From Bacillus sp. SD075 (lineage in GTDB: Bacteria > Bacillota > Bacilli > Bacillales > DSM-1321), in assembly GCF_017355165.1 (NCBI RefSeq), contig NZ_JADILK010000006.1, forward strand, positions 62,001 through 126,000: DNA of 64,000 nucleotides, given 5' to 3'. A program made the translations under genes and the position numbers. Every line of letters begins with the position of its first letter. The stretch's first letter is position 1. The notes beneath the pieces are model-generated. The model saw nothing but the letters and a program-made list of their open reading frames with translations. It did no database searches and was not told the origin of the DNA. Below, in pieces: positions 44,127 to 53,853 of this stretch.

Positions 44127-45122
44127 CTATTCGGTTAATGCCAGCTTAATTTTATCTAAATTATCTTGCATTACTTGAATGTAATCCGCGCCTTTTTTCT
44201 GATTTTCTTTACTTAACCCTTCCAAGGTATTTAGCACTTGGGTTTCGGCACCTATTTCAGTAGCTAAAGTTTGTGCTACTTTTGGGGATGCTACTTCTTC
44301 AAAGAAAATGGTTTTAATACTATGGTCTAATGCAAACTCCTTCAATTCTGCAAGTTTTGCAGGACTTGGTTCGTTTTCAGGCGACAAGCCGGCAATGGCG
44401 ACTTGTGTAAGCCCGTATTCTCTTGCTAAGTAACCGAAAGCTGCATGTTGTGTAATAATATCTTTACTTTTAACATCTTCTAGTGTTGATTTAAAATCTT
44501 TATCCAAAGCCTTTAGTTTTTCAATATAAGCATCACTGTTCTTTTCGTAATCATTCTTATGGTCTGGATCCACTTTAATTAAAGCGTCCTTAATATTCTC
44601 CACTTCTTTTTGAGCAAGTACAGGGCTTAACCAAACATGAGGATCTTTTTCATGACTATGTTCATGCTGTTCGCCTTCAGCCTGTTCATCTTCTTCACCT
44701 TCTTCTTGCCCATGGTCATGTTCATCTTCTTCACCTTCCATTAATGTGATTCCTTCGCTCGCCTTAACAAAAGTGGATTCTTTAGTATCTAAACTTTTTT
44801 CAATATCAGGAACCCATGTCTCCATATATTCACTATCATAGATAAATAAATCTGCATTTTGTATTTGCCCTACATCCTTAGGTGAAGGTTCCCAATCATG
44901 AGGCTCTATAGAAGAAGGTATCAATAACTTTACTTCAGCAAGATCGCCAACAACATTTTTTGTAAACTCATACATTGGATAAAAAGTGGTGACTATTTGA
45001 ATCTTTTCAGTATCCTTCTTTATTTGTTTTTCCGCCCACTCATTACTCACTCCTTGTTGACATCCTGCCAGCATAAGTGGGATAGCAATTAAAAGAGCTA
45101 CCACTCTTTTAAACTTTTTCAT
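44127..45122 (-). CDS. znuA: Zinc-binding lipoprotein of the Znu importer
   Basis: A 331-residue cluster A-I binding protein. The lipoprotein signal ends MLAGC (Cys21). Zinc ligand regions are EPHDWEPSP (His75), PHVWLSP (His162) and QHAAFGY. Between them is the flexible acidic His-rich loop typical of zinc (not manganese) proteins: residues 130-162 hold seven His among many Glu/Asp. First gene of its unit, with two Zur boxes 45-90 bases upstream. Confidence 0.95.
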   Translation of the reverse strand: MKKFKRVVALLIAIPLMLAGCQQGVSNEWAEKQIKKDTEKIQIVTTFYPMYEFTKNVVGDLAEVKLLIPSSIEPHDWEPSPKDVGQIQNADLFIYDSEYMETWVPDIEKSLDTKESTFVKASEGITLMEGEEDEHDHGQEEGEEDEQAEGEQHEHSHEKDPHVWLSPVLAQKEVENIKDALIKVDPDHKNDYEKNSDAYIEKLKALDKDFKSTLEDVKSKDIITQHAAFGYLAREYGLTQVAIAGLSPENEPSPAKLAELKEFALDHSIKTIFFEEVASPKVAQTLATEIGAETQVLNTLEGLSKENQKKGADYIQVMQDNLDKIKLALTE

Positions 45123-45167
45123 GAAATTACCCTCCGATATATTCGCTCATATTTTAGCATTTGTAGT

Positions 45168-45188
45168 ATATCGTAATTATTACGATTT
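45168..45188 (-). promoter_or_regulatory. Zur box 1 upstream of znuA
   Basis: ATATCGTAAT and ATTACGATTT half-sites around T; one mismatch. Confidence 0.9.
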
Positions 45189-45190
45189 GT

Positions 45191-45211
45191 AAATAGTAAT
45201 AATTACGATTT
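45191..45211 (-). promoter_or_regulatory. Zur box 2 upstream of znuA
   Basis: AAATAGTAAT and ATTACGATTT half-sites around A; one mismatch. Its centre is 23 bases, about two helical turns, from box 1, which would favour cooperative binding. Confidence 0.9.
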
Positions 45212-45272
45212 ACACTCTAGCTGGATTTTATTTCAAATGCTTCTCACTCTAAAAGGCCAGCTGACGTTGGTT

Positions 45273-45670
45273 TTAATCTGACCTCTCCCTAAATTTATCT
45301 GGTGGAAAAGGCTTCTTTCCATGGTTTTCACGATCTTGATTTATTTCATCTTGAAGACGTCCTTGATACGCTCGTGTTTCTTTGCGAACGATTTTCTTTT
45401 CAAATTTGCGCTTATTCGCACTGGCTTTCACATGTGTGGAATCGACGAATACGTGTTCAGCACTTATTAACTTTCTATCAGCAGCTGTCATTAAGATGCG
45501 ATAGAAAATCTGTTCAAACAGGTCTGTATCTTTAAAGCGTCGCTCATAATTTTTCCCGAACGTAGAGAAATGAGGTACTTTATCATGGAAACCATAGCCT
45601 AAGAACCAACGGTAAGCCATATTTGTTTCAACTTCTTCCATCGTTTTACGCATGGAACGAATACCGACCC
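45273..45670 (-). pseudogene. IS1182-family transposase fragment
   Basis: The minus-strand frame contains GIRSMRKTMEEVETNMAYRW, PHFSTFGKNYERRF, EHVFVDSTHVKASANKRKF and EINQDREN, the DUF772 and early DDE region of IS1182-type transposases. Only about 130 of some 450 residues remain: the N-terminus is replaced by unrelated residues and the C-terminal catalytic part is missing. It lies between the cnt operon terminator and the znuA promoter region, so an insertion or deletion brought these two zinc units together. Confidence 0.82.
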
Positions 45671-45721
45671 GCGGAATGCGAGTGCCTGGAATGGAAATCA
45701 ACGTCCAAATGGTACAAGCCA

Positions 45722-45795
45722 TAAAAAATGTAGACGAACTCGATATTCATCGAGTTTGTCTACATTCTGAGAACACGTTTAAATCAAACGTGTTC
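45722..45795 (-). terminator. Double hairpin terminator of the cnt operon
   Basis: On the minus strand, first GAACACGTTT/AAACGTGTTC (45771-45795), then a longer stem AATGTAGAC...GTCTACATT (45728-45765) followed by TTTTTT. They come 16 bases after the cntE stop. Confidence 0.85.
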
Positions 45796-45810
45796 TTTCA
45801 ATTATTTAGT

Positions 45811-46992
45811 TTACTGTTCAAATATCTTTCTTCGATCATAGGCGAAAACAATCATAGCGGCACCCAAGATAGCACAAACCATATACATCAATGAGTATGA
45901 TGATAAATCCGCTATAGGGCCCATAATGACTCCACCTAACGAAACACCTAAATCAGCCATAGCAATAAATAAACCAATTAACACATTACGATTCATTTTT
46001 GGTAAAACAAAGGTCAAATAAGTGGTTAGCGTTGGATAGATGAGTGCCTGAGAGATTCCCAGTAAAATTGCTCCAACATATAAAAAAACAACTCCTCCCG
46101 TTATGGAAAAACTTACACATTGTGCTGCTGCCGCTACTAGGAGCATATTCCCCATGATAAATGTTGAATGCCACTTACCGTCTGATGGGATTTTTTTTCT
46201 TAATGTAAAACGCGCAAAGACAACAGTACCTGCTTGAAGCATTAGGTATATTCCAGCATTACCGTTCTCTACTTGCTTAGCATACAAGGGGATGAAGGTC
46301 GTAATAGCACCAAATACAATGGAAGCTACCAACATCAATACACTGCATTTAAATAAATACGGATTCTTTACCAACTGACCAAATGCCTTAAATATGTTTA
46401 CGCTTTGTTCAGTATTATTGGGAACAGGTTCAACCTTTTCTTCTTTTATTTTCACACTATAACCAAACACCCCAGTAAAGATGGCAATTGTAATCATCAC
46501 CACTGTAAAGTAATTCATATCACCTGCTTGCCAAATGCCTAACGCCAGTAGGGGCCCTAAAACACCTGGCATATAAGAAAATAAAGAATAAAGTGATATA
46601 CCTTGTGAACGATCTTTTTCTGGAAGTGCATCAATAATGCCTATCTGCAAGGCCATTGAAAAAAATGCTGTCGATACTCCTTGTAGAATACGAGCAACTA
46701 AATAGCCCCCTAGCCCAGTAAATGTGTATAATATCAAAGCAAAACCATTGATAATAAGGATAATGCGTAACACTTTTATCGACCCATGCTTTTGTATAAT
46801 ATGACCTGCCCACGGTCGAAAAAACATGGTCGTAAATAAATAGGCTCCCATGATTAAACCGATAGTTGTATTGCTAGCACCTAATGTATCACCCCGCAAA
46901 GGAATAATAACATTTAGTATAGAATTGGCACTAAAATAAAGAAGAGCCAACATATATAAACGCATAAAGGGCCAAGACATTGCTCCACTCAC
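45811..46992 (-). CDS. cntE: MFS exporter of the metallophore (CntE-like)
   Basis: A 393-residue major facilitator with 12 predicted helices; GTG 46992 has AGGAGGAG about 9 bases upstream. MFS loop motifs are visible (GHIIQKHGSIKVLRI, ILQGVSTAFFSMALQ). Its position as last gene of cntKLMABCDFE is the same as in Staphylococcus aureus, where CntE exports staphylopine. The role here rests mainly on this context, as MFS substrates cannot be read from sequence. Confidence 0.82.
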   Translation of the reverse strand: MSGAMSWPFMRLYMLALLYFSANSILNVIIPLRGDTLGASNTTIGLIMGAYLFTTMFFRPWAGHIIQKHGSIKVLRIILIINGFALILYTFTGLGGYLVARILQGVSTAFFSMALQIGIIDALPEKDRSQGISLYSLFSYMPGVLGPLLALGIWQAGDMNYFTVVMITIAIFTGVFGYSVKIKEEKVEPVPNNTEQSVNIFKAFGQLVKNPYLFKCSVLMLVASIVFGAITTFIPLYAKQVENGNAGIYLMLQAGTVVFARFTLRKKIPSDGKWHSTFIMGNMLLVAAAAQCVSFSITGGVVFLYVGAILLGISQALIYPTLTTYLTFVLPKMNRNVLIGLFIAMADLGVSLGGVIMGPIADLSSYSLMYMVCAILGAAMIVFAYDRRKIFEQ

Positions 46993-47184
46993 AATTTTTT
47001 CTCCTCCTAATCTTTTAATGATATTCGTAACTTATTATGTATTTAGGCAAATCCTTTCTAATGACATTTCACTATTTATAAAGACTGTGCATTTCTTAAA
47101 CATTTACTTCACATGGCAATAGAAGCACAGTTAGAAAAAGACAATTAACTTATCAAATCATTCTAATCGTCATAAATCTATCTT

Positions 47185-47931
47185 TTAAATGGTTATTAAC
47201 ATCTTCAATAATTTCCTTGAATATTCTGTCTGTACATTCTTTAATTGTTCAATATCTACCATTTCCTCGATTTGACCCTTTCTAAAAATAATGACTCTAT
47301 CACAAATATACGCAGCGGCCTGTATGTCATGTGTTATAAATAAATAACTCATATTGTAGACTTTTTTTAAGTCTATCAATAATTCAAGTACTTGTATTTG
47401 CACGGATACATCTAAGGAACTGATTGCTTCATCCAATAAAATACACTTCGGCTCTGTTGAAATTGCCCTAGCAATGCATACTCTCTGAACCTCTCCACCC
47501 GATAATTCATGTGGGTACTTTTTTTTATAAGTTGGGTTTAAACCAACCTGATTTAATAGGTGTTCAATCTTTTTTTGATTATCCTTCAGGGCTTTTTTCT
47601 TTATTTTTAAAGGTTCCATAATGGCTTCTTCAACTGTAAAAAATGGATTAAGTGAGGAAATATAATCTTGAAATACTGCACTAATATTACCCAACCTCAC
47701 TCGTCGATCGCTTACATTCTTTCCTTCAAATAAAATGTTACCACTATCAGGGTTTTCAATTCCTAATATCAAACGTCCCAGTGTTGATTTCCCACTTCCA
47801 CTTTCTCCAATAATACCTAGACATTCACCATACCCACATTCAAAACTAATATTTTTCAAGACCTTATTCCTTTTTTTAGAAAAGATTTCACCCTTTTCAT
47901 AAGATTTCTCGACACTATCAACTTTCAGCAA
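47185..47931 (-). CDS. cntF: Cnt metallophore importer ATPase F
   Basis: A 248-residue OppF-type ATPase starting at TTG 47931 (GGGGAGGAG upstream). Walker A GESGSGKST, signature LSGGEVQR, Walker B CILLDEAISSLD, switch ITHD. It overlaps the cntD end by 14 bases, so the two ATPases are made together. It powers uptake of the metal-opine complex with CntABCD. Confidence 0.88.
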   Translation of the reverse strand: MLKVDSVEKSYEKGEIFSKKRNKVLKNISFECGYGECLGIIGESGSGKSTLGRLILGIENPDSGNILFEGKNVSDRRVRLGNISAVFQDYISSLNPFFTVEEAIMEPLKIKKKALKDNQKKIEHLLNQVGLNPTYKKKYPHELSGGEVQRVCIARAISTEPKCILLDEAISSLDVSVQIQVLELLIDLKKVYNMSYLFITHDIQAAAYICDRVIIFRKGQIEEMVDIEQLKNVQTEYSRKLLKMLITI

Positions 47932-48739
47932 TATAACTCCTCCCCATGATTTTCTTGAAATTATTATTAAGCCGCAGTTTAGTCGATACTAAATATTTTG
48001 TATATTCATGTTGGGCATTTGTGAAAATGGATCCAATACTCCCTCTTTCGATAATCTCACCATTCCTCATTACTAAAACCTCATCCGCAATTTTCCTTAC
48101 AACACCTAAATCATGAGAAATATAAATCATCGAGCAACCAATTCTTTCTCGTAATTTAATAAATTGTTCTATCACTTCAAATTGCGAGATTGTATCTAAC
48201 GCAGTTGTAGGTTCATCCGCAATAATAATATCAGGCTCTAATACTAATGCCAAAGCAATCATAATTCGCTGTAACATTCCACCTGAAAGCTGATGGGGAT
48301 ACTTATTCAGGATTTCTATGGGGTTTTCCAGCATTACACTTTGCATGGCATTCTTCATTTTTCCTTCCACCTCTTTATTTCCCCGGCCAAAATGTTCAAC
48401 AAGTGTCTCTTTTAAATGAACCCCAATCACACAGGAAGGGTCAAATGCACTCATCCCATTTTGTAGAATCATACATATATTTTTCCCCCTTTTCTTTCGC
48501 ATTTCTTTTTCAGGAAGATTGTTTAAGTTTTCTCCTTTAAATAGAATGTCTCCTGATTGGTGAATCGAAGCTTTGTTTAATTTCATGATTGACCTGCAAG
48601 TTACAGACTTTCCACTTCCGCTTTCTCCTACAATGGCCAGGCAGCTCCCTTGTTTCAAATTAAAGGAACTATTATGAATAATCATATTACCGGTACTGCT
48701 ATCCCATATCCTTAAATTTTTCACTTCTAATATATTCAT
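47918..48739 (-). CDS. cntD: Cnt metallophore importer ATPase D
   Basis: About 273 residues from ATG 48739, preceded by GAGGTGG; the open frame from 48760 would overlap cntC. OppD-type ATPase: Walker A GESGSGKSV, Q-loop ILQNGMSAFDPS, signature LSGGMLQR, Walker B IIADEPTTALD, switch ISHD. Partner of CntF in the Ni/Co/Zn-opine importer. Confidence 0.88.
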   Translation of the reverse strand: MNILEVKNLRIWDSSTGNMIIHNSSFNLKQGSCLAIVGESGSGKSVTCRSIMKLNKASIHQSGDILFKGENLNNLPEKEMRKKRGKNICMILQNGMSAFDPSCVIGVHLKETLVEHFGRGNKEVEGKMKNAMQSVMLENPIEILNKYPHQLSGGMLQRIMIALALVLEPDIIIADEPTTALDTISQFEVIEQFIKLRERIGCSMIYISHDLGVVRKIADEVLVMRNGEIIERGSIGSIFTNAQHEYTKYLVSTKLRLNNNFKKIMGRSYIAES

Positions 48740-48743
48740 GAAT

Positions 48744-49607
48744 TTATTTTGCCACCTCATTTTCTTGAAGCTTATTTTTAGAGGTCATTAATATAGGGTT
48801 TAGAGCGACTTGCAGCCCATCAGATAAAAAATTAAAGGCTGACACTACGATAATAATGGCTAAGCCAGGTGCTAACATTAACTCTGGTCTTGAAAACATA
48901 ACTTCCCTCGCCTCGTTTAACATCATTCCCCATTCAGGATTTGGAGCTTGAATTCCTAAACCAAGGAATGAAAACCCTGATATTTGCAAGATCATCGAAC
49001 TAATAGAACTACTTGAAATGACTGCTATATCAGAAAAGGTCACAGGAATAATATGCTTAAATATAATGTGCATGGCACTATTACCGGAGGCTATTGAAAA
49101 TTTCACATATTCCAATTCGGTATACTGCATAACAGATGTTCTAATTACTCGTGCAAACCATGCCCATTTCATCAAAATAAAAGCAATCAATATATTCTCA
49201 AGCCCTACGCCTAAAATGCCGATAATCGCCAATGTCATAACGTACCCAGGGAAAGAAAGCATAATGTCACAAATTCTCATAATAAAGGCATCTATCTTTC
49301 CTCTAAAGTAGCCGGCCATAAAGCCCATAACAGCTCCTATCAAGATAGATATTGATAATGCTGCTAAAACCCATAAAACGCTAGGTCGAATTCCATAAAC
49401 CAATCTGGATAAAATACATCTTCCCAAGTGATCGTTACCTAATAGGTATTCCCAAGATGGGTTGGCATACCGGAGGCTCATGTTTACTTCCTCAGGGTCA
49501 TGTGGCGCAAATATAGAAGCAAATATACCAACGACAATCGTCACAATAATGACCAGTAAAGAGATAATAGCTAGCTTATCTTGAGTTAAGTTCTTTAATA
49601 TCCTCAT
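48744..49607 (-). CDS. cntC: Cnt metallophore importer permease C
   Basis: A 287-residue DppC/OppC-type permease with about six helices. The N-terminal LLGNDHLGRCILSRLVYGIRPS block and the EAA-type loop (SIASGNSAMHIIFKHIIP) are clear. It follows cntB directly: the cntB stop TAA abuts its ATG. It forms the channel with CntB. Confidence 0.9.
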   Translation of the reverse strand: MRILKNLTQDKLAIISLLVIIVTIVVGIFASIFAPHDPEEVNMSLRYANPSWEYLLGNDHLGRCILSRLVYGIRPSVLWVLAALSISILIGAVMGFMAGYFRGKIDAFIMRICDIMLSFPGYVMTLAIIGILGVGLENILIAFILMKWAWFARVIRTSVMQYTELEYVKFSIASGNSAMHIIFKHIIPVTFSDIAVISSSSISSMILQISGFSFLGLGIQAPNPEWGMMLNEAREVMFSRPELMLAPGLAIIIVVSAFNFLSDGLQVALNPILMTSKNKLQENEVAK

Positions 49608-50540
49608 TTAAAGATCATTCCTTAATTTAGGATTCATCGCGGCATTTACAATGTCAGAGATTGTATTGAAAATGACAAAAGACACTGCCAATATCAGAAC
49701 ATACGCCTGAATTACGGGAAAATCCCTATTGAGAATGGATTTAACACTTAGGCTGCCTAATCCCGGCCATGCAAAAACATTTTCTATCACGACCGTACTT
49801 CCCAATATAATAGGGATAGCCATACAAAATATTGAAATGGCAACTTGCAATGAATTTCTTAAAATATGGATGATGATTTTCTTTTCCGGTAAGCCACATG
49901 CCCTTCCATACAGTACATAGTCTTCATTTAAATGGCTTAACATTGAACTTCTAACAGTTCTAAAATAAATGCCTGCATAACTTATCGCTATTACAGTGAC
50001 GGGTAATATATAACTTTTAAACGATTCCATCCCACTTGTTGGCAACATATCCAACTTTACCGAAAAATACCAAATCATAATAGACGCAAGCAGATATGAT
50101 GGCATAGCGGTTAAGAAAAATGAAATACCTCTTATGGATTTATCAATGATTTCCCCTTCTTTCATTGCACAGATGACACCCAATATTATTGACAAAACAA
50201 TAATGATGACCGATGAAACTAATGTTAGCTTTAACGTGTTTAGAAAAGCTGGACCTATTAAAGACCAAATTGGTTTTCCTGTAACGTATGAATTCCCAAA
50301 GTCCAACTGTAAGCAGTCAATGATCCATTTTAAATACCGTATTATAAATGGTTTATCCAGTCCTAACTCTTCTTTTGTTTGAGCAATTAATTCATCTGTA
50401 ATATTTGGAATATCTTGTGCCTGCAAAACCACCTCAGCTGGTTCTAAGGGAGAAAGATTAATTAAGCCAAACGTTAAAAACGAAATAATCAGCAATAAAG
50501 GGATTGAAATTAATAGTCTTTTAGTTACGTAAATTCCCAT
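49608..50540 (-). CDS. cntB: Cnt metallophore importer permease B
   Basis: A 310-residue DppB-type permease: N-terminal helix, long external loop (to about residue 95), then five helices with the EAA-type loop YGRACGLPEKKIIIHILRNS. The C-terminal IENVFAWPGLGSLSVKSI is typical of nickel/opine and peptide permeases. It is separated from cntA by about 260 bases holding a hairpin at 50770. Confidence 0.9.
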   Translation of the reverse strand: MGIYVTKRLLISIPLLLIISFLTFGLINLSPLEPAEVVLQAQDIPNITDELIAQTKEELGLDKPFIIRYLKWIIDCLQLDFGNSYVTGKPIWSLIGPAFLNTLKLTLVSSVIIIVLSIILGVICAMKEGEIIDKSIRGISFFLTAMPSYLLASIMIWYFSVKLDMLPTSGMESFKSYILPVTVIAISYAGIYFRTVRSSMLSHLNEDYVLYGRACGLPEKKIIIHILRNSLQVAISIFCMAIPIILGSTVVIENVFAWPGLGSLSVKSILNRDFPVIQAYVLILAVSFVIFNTISDIVNAAMNPKLRNDL

Positions 50541-50769
50541 GGAAAATCTCCTTTTTATAGAAAAACTCTTTAGAACATACTTTCCATCCTCATTGATTAT
50601 TAATCCATGTTTAATTGACCATAAGAATGATTACCTATTATATACGGAACCCCCCATCTTGTGCTGGGTCTCTGTATAAAAATGGCGGAATTTTGTATGT
50701 GTGCAATCAACTAGGGATTTTTCATTATTTATATAGTTTACCTTTGATGATTTACACTCTCTTATAAAT

Positions 50770-50792
50770 AAAAAGGGGAAAATCCCCTTTTT
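50770..50792 (-). terminator. Hairpin between cntA and cntB
   Basis: AAAAAGGGGA and TCCCCTTTTT pair perfectly around AAA, 7 bases after the cntA stop. As an intra-operon attenuator it would make CntA more abundant than the permease and ATPases. The remaining bases to cntB show no gene. Confidence 0.82.
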
Positions 50793-50798
50793 ATATTT

Positions 50799-52409
50799 CT
50801 ATTCAAAGTCCATTAACTCAAACGGTAACTCAAATTGGGTCTGCTTAAATGCAATGCCTTTTAAATTTTTCGGAGCAACTACAGTGACCCTTCCATTTGA
50901 AATGGGAATAAAGACTGCTTCATCATGAACAGTTTCCATAATATCAGCGTATAACGTTTTTCGTTTTTCTTCATCCGCAGACACCATAACCTCATCAATT
51001 TCCTTATAAAGTTCAGCTGCTTTTGCAATGCCGCTTGTAGTATATAAATAAGCAGACTTAGATGTAAAAGCAGAAATAGTACTTTGCGGGTCATATGCAA
51101 GTCCCCATGTTTGATTGAATAATAAATCATACTCCCCTGTTGATCTTCTATTGGCGATTGAAGTTGATTCCTCACCTATAATCTCCACTTGCATACCTAT
51201 CTCTTTTAATGAACTTTGAATAAATTCTGCTTCTATTTTTTGGGAAGATGAACTGTTATCATAATAAAATTTCATAGTTAATTTTTTACCGTCTCTCATT
51301 CTAACTACAGAATCATCCTTCGATATCCAGCCTGCTTTTTCTAAAATCTCTTTCGCCTTTTCTAAATCGTAGTCTCGTTTCTTCAAATCGACATCTGCAT
51401 AATTGACGTTTGGTGAAAATAACGAGTTGGCTACTGCTTCTGTACCATTTAAAATATCCTTACTAATTGTTTCTCTATCAATAGCGTGCCAAATTGCTTC
51501 ACGAACGGCTGTTTCACTCACTGCATTATCATTTTTACTACTATTGGCCACTATCATTTTCGTATTCATTGCTTCACTTCTAATAAGTTGATACTCACCT
51601 GAATCAACCAATTGATTCATTGCTTCGACGTCGAGGCTATCTGAACCCCGATCATCTGTAAATACAAAATCCACTTCTCCCTTTTTTAAAGCTAAAAATG
51701 TCGTTTCCCCTGCCGGAAGAACTTTAGAAGTAATTTTCTTAATTTTAGGTGCACCACCCCAATAGTCTTCATTCGCTCCAAAAGTGGCATACTCATCGGT
51801 TTTATGTTTAGTAAGAATATATGGGCCCGTACCATTGTAACCATTTACCCCATCTTTTGTTCCCCCGTTCATGAAATTTCCGGGTGATATAAACACATAT
51901 GGTCTAGTCATCGACAGCTCGACCAAAGTAGGGTAATATGCCTCTGATAGCTCTAACTCAACTGTATATTCATCAACTACCTTACAGCTCACTATTTTTG
52001 TTGATAGCTTAATCCACGCATGCTTTTCAGCATTTTTTTGTACTGCATCTATATTTTGCTTCACTGCTTCTGCGTTAAAGGGTTCTCCATCATGGAATTT
52101 CACATCTTCTCTTAAATGAAATGTGTATACTTTTCCACCTTTTGAAATTTCCCATGATTTTGCAAGTAGCGGCTTAATTCCTTCCTCCGTATTTTCAACT
52201 AATGATTCATATATCATCCCCTGAGCCGGCATTGAACCCGTGTACAAATGGGGATTCATATCATTAATATCTTTCGATGAGGCATAAACTAATTCTGTTT
52301 TCTTTTTAATATTCGTTGTAACCGTATCACTTCCATCACTGCAGCCAACCAGCATTATAATTGAATACATAATAATAGATAAAAACACAAACATACTTCC
52401 TTTTTTCAC
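50799..52409 (-). CDS. cntA: Metal-opine binding lipoprotein CntA (copy 1)
   Basis: A 536-residue cluster C (NikA/OppA-type) binding protein from GTG 52409, which has AGGAGG 7 bases upstream; the open frame to 52469 lacks one. Lipoprotein signal with MLVGC (Cys23). Family blocks are NPHLYTGSMPAQGMIYESLV, REDVKFHDGEPFNAEAVKQNIDAV and AVREAIWHAIDRE. It lies directly after the biosynthesis genes, as S. aureus CntA does, and should bind the metal-staphylopine-type complex. Two further CntA-like proteins are at 60687 and 62903. Confidence 0.9.
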   Translation of the reverse strand: MKKGSMFVFLSIIMYSIIMLVGCSDGSDTVTTNIKKKTELVYASSKDINDMNPHLYTGSMPAQGMIYESLVENTEEGIKPLLAKSWEISKGGKVYTFHLREDVKFHDGEPFNAEAVKQNIDAVQKNAEKHAWIKLSTKIVSCKVVDEYTVELELSEAYYPTLVELSMTRPYVFISPGNFMNGGTKDGVNGYNGTGPYILTKHKTDEYATFGANEDYWGGAPKIKKITSKVLPAGETTFLALKKGEVDFVFTDDRGSDSLDVEAMNQLVDSGEYQLIRSEAMNTKMIVANSSKNDNAVSETAVREAIWHAIDRETISKDILNGTEAVANSLFSPNVNYADVDLKKRDYDLEKAKEILEKAGWISKDDSVVRMRDGKKLTMKFYYDNSSSSQKIEAEFIQSSLKEIGMQVEIIGEESTSIANRRSTGEYDLLFNQTWGLAYDPQSTISAFTSKSAYLYTTSGIAKAAELYKEIDEVMVSADEEKRKTLYADIMETVHDEAVFIPISNGRVTVVAPKNLKGIAFKQTQFELPFELMDFE

Positions 52410-52506
52410 AATATTTCCTCCTGATAAAAATAAAAAATTTTTAATAATTCTTTCCAAGTGCATATGCAAGAGAAAGTGGCTCTTCTCGTTTCCGATAGAT
52501 GAAGTA

Positions 52507-53823
52507 TTATTTCAACGTTTTAGCTTCTATACTTTTATCGATTTCACTGCATATCATATTCAAATCTTCATCAAAGCTTTGAACAACAAATGCTTTAGAT
52601 AACAATTCACCTTTATAAGATTGAGCAACTATTTTAATTTTATTTTCATATGTTTTAATGATCTTATCTATCGTAGGACATTTAGAGTTTAAATATTTTG
52701 CAATTCCTTGTATTATTTTTATCCGGTAATAGTCTTCCTTAGGCATTCTAGGGATATCCAAATGTCCTTCTCTGTTGACAAACATACTTCTAATTGGCAC
52801 TGCTGAAAAATCAAAATACTTCCCTTCCTCATCTGGTTCTGAAAAGGGATCAATCAAGAGCGAGGTATATCGTATGTACAATAAATACTCTTGATGAATA
52901 GTCTCTAAATGATTGAAATCCTCAATGTCCCGACGGGATAAGCTTTCCGTTCTCACCTGATAATTATCATCTGTCATGAATTTAAGTAAATTAATGCCTT
53001 TTATATTCATTTTTCCTATAATATCCATAATTTCTTTCCACTGAGCCAGCATATCTCGAATTAAATATTGTGTTATGGGCCCTTCAGGATAAATTTTATA
53101 AACATATTTCTTGGTATCTATATCTCCGAATATTGCACTTAATGATAAATCATTCATAAATAGCGGCGGGTGGACATATAAAGAAATATTTCTTGTTTCC
53201 GCCTCAATTGGAGAATTCATGACTTCTAGTGCAATTCCTAATTCTTCATATGCCTCTTCAAGTTTATGGACGTTTTCAGAAGGATAGTGTGTAGAGCCTA
53301 TAAAAATTTTCTTCTTTACAGCTGTGGTTAACACGTGATTAGAAGGGCTATCGTACATCCATCGAGTATCACCATAATATGTTGAAAAGCTAATAATTTC
53401 TGCCTTTGAACTAAAATTATTCATATAATTACTTATAAGGCTATTGGAACCCAAAGTAGGAGAAATTAAAACAATACACCTTACCTGTTTTAAAACCTCA
53501 TCATTCATTTTTTTTAATACTTCAATATAAGCATCCGCCGTTACAGATAAAATGATAGTATCCCATTCTCCATTAATTGTTTCATATCCATTAAAAACGT
53601 GATCGATGAAGCATTCACCTTCCATATTTCTATGCTTATCATTTTGAATGTTTACACGAATGAGGTTATCACTTTGCTTGAGCGCCTCAAAGAATTTTTC
53701 TGAACGCACAGATTCTCTTCCAACGATCCCCACATGGCATTTTAATTGTTTTTTTAAATTCACAGCAAGTTGGATGGATGCAGGACCAGTTCCTAATAGT
53801 AAGACTCGCTTAAATTCATTCAT
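52507..53823 (-). CDS. cntM: Opine metallophore synthase (staphylopine dehydrogenase family)
   Basis: A 438-residue opine dehydrogenase of the staphylopine/pseudopaline group. The Rossmann start LLLGTGPASIQLA (8-20) is followed by GRESVRSEK (Arg36, Lys43), which fits NADPH binding. It condenses the CntL product with a 2-oxo acid and reduces the imine. FSTYYGDTRW contains Asp152, which may match the Asp reported to favour pyruvate in the S. aureus enzyme; the 2-oxoglutarate-using enzyme has Ala there. It lies between cntL and cntA with spacing that implies one operon. Confidence 0.88.
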   Translation of the reverse strand: MNEFKRVLLLGTGPASIQLAVNLKKQLKCHVGIVGRESVRSEKFFEALKQSDNLIRVNIQNDKHRNMEGECFIDHVFNGYETINGEWDTIILSVTADAYIEVLKKMNDEVLKQVRCIVLISPTLGSNSLISNYMNNFSSKAEIISFSTYYGDTRWMYDSPSNHVLTTAVKKKIFIGSTHYPSENVHKLEEAYEELGIALEVMNSPIEAETRNISLYVHPPLFMNDLSLSAIFGDIDTKKYVYKIYPEGPITQYLIRDMLAQWKEIMDIIGKMNIKGINLLKFMTDDNYQVRTESLSRRDIEDFNHLETIHQEYLLYIRYTSLLIDPFSEPDEEGKYFDFSAVPIRSMFVNREGHLDIPRMPKEDYYRIKIIQGIAKYLNSKCPTIDKIIKTYENKIKIVAQSYKGELLSKAFVVQSFDEDLNMICSEIDKSIEAKTLK

Positions 53824-53853
53824 ATAAACCTCCCTTTCTTACTGACAAGTAAT

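Noticed and set aside
45302..45535. Plus-strand open frame over the IS1182 fragment
   Set aside because: Antisense shadow of the transposase remnant.
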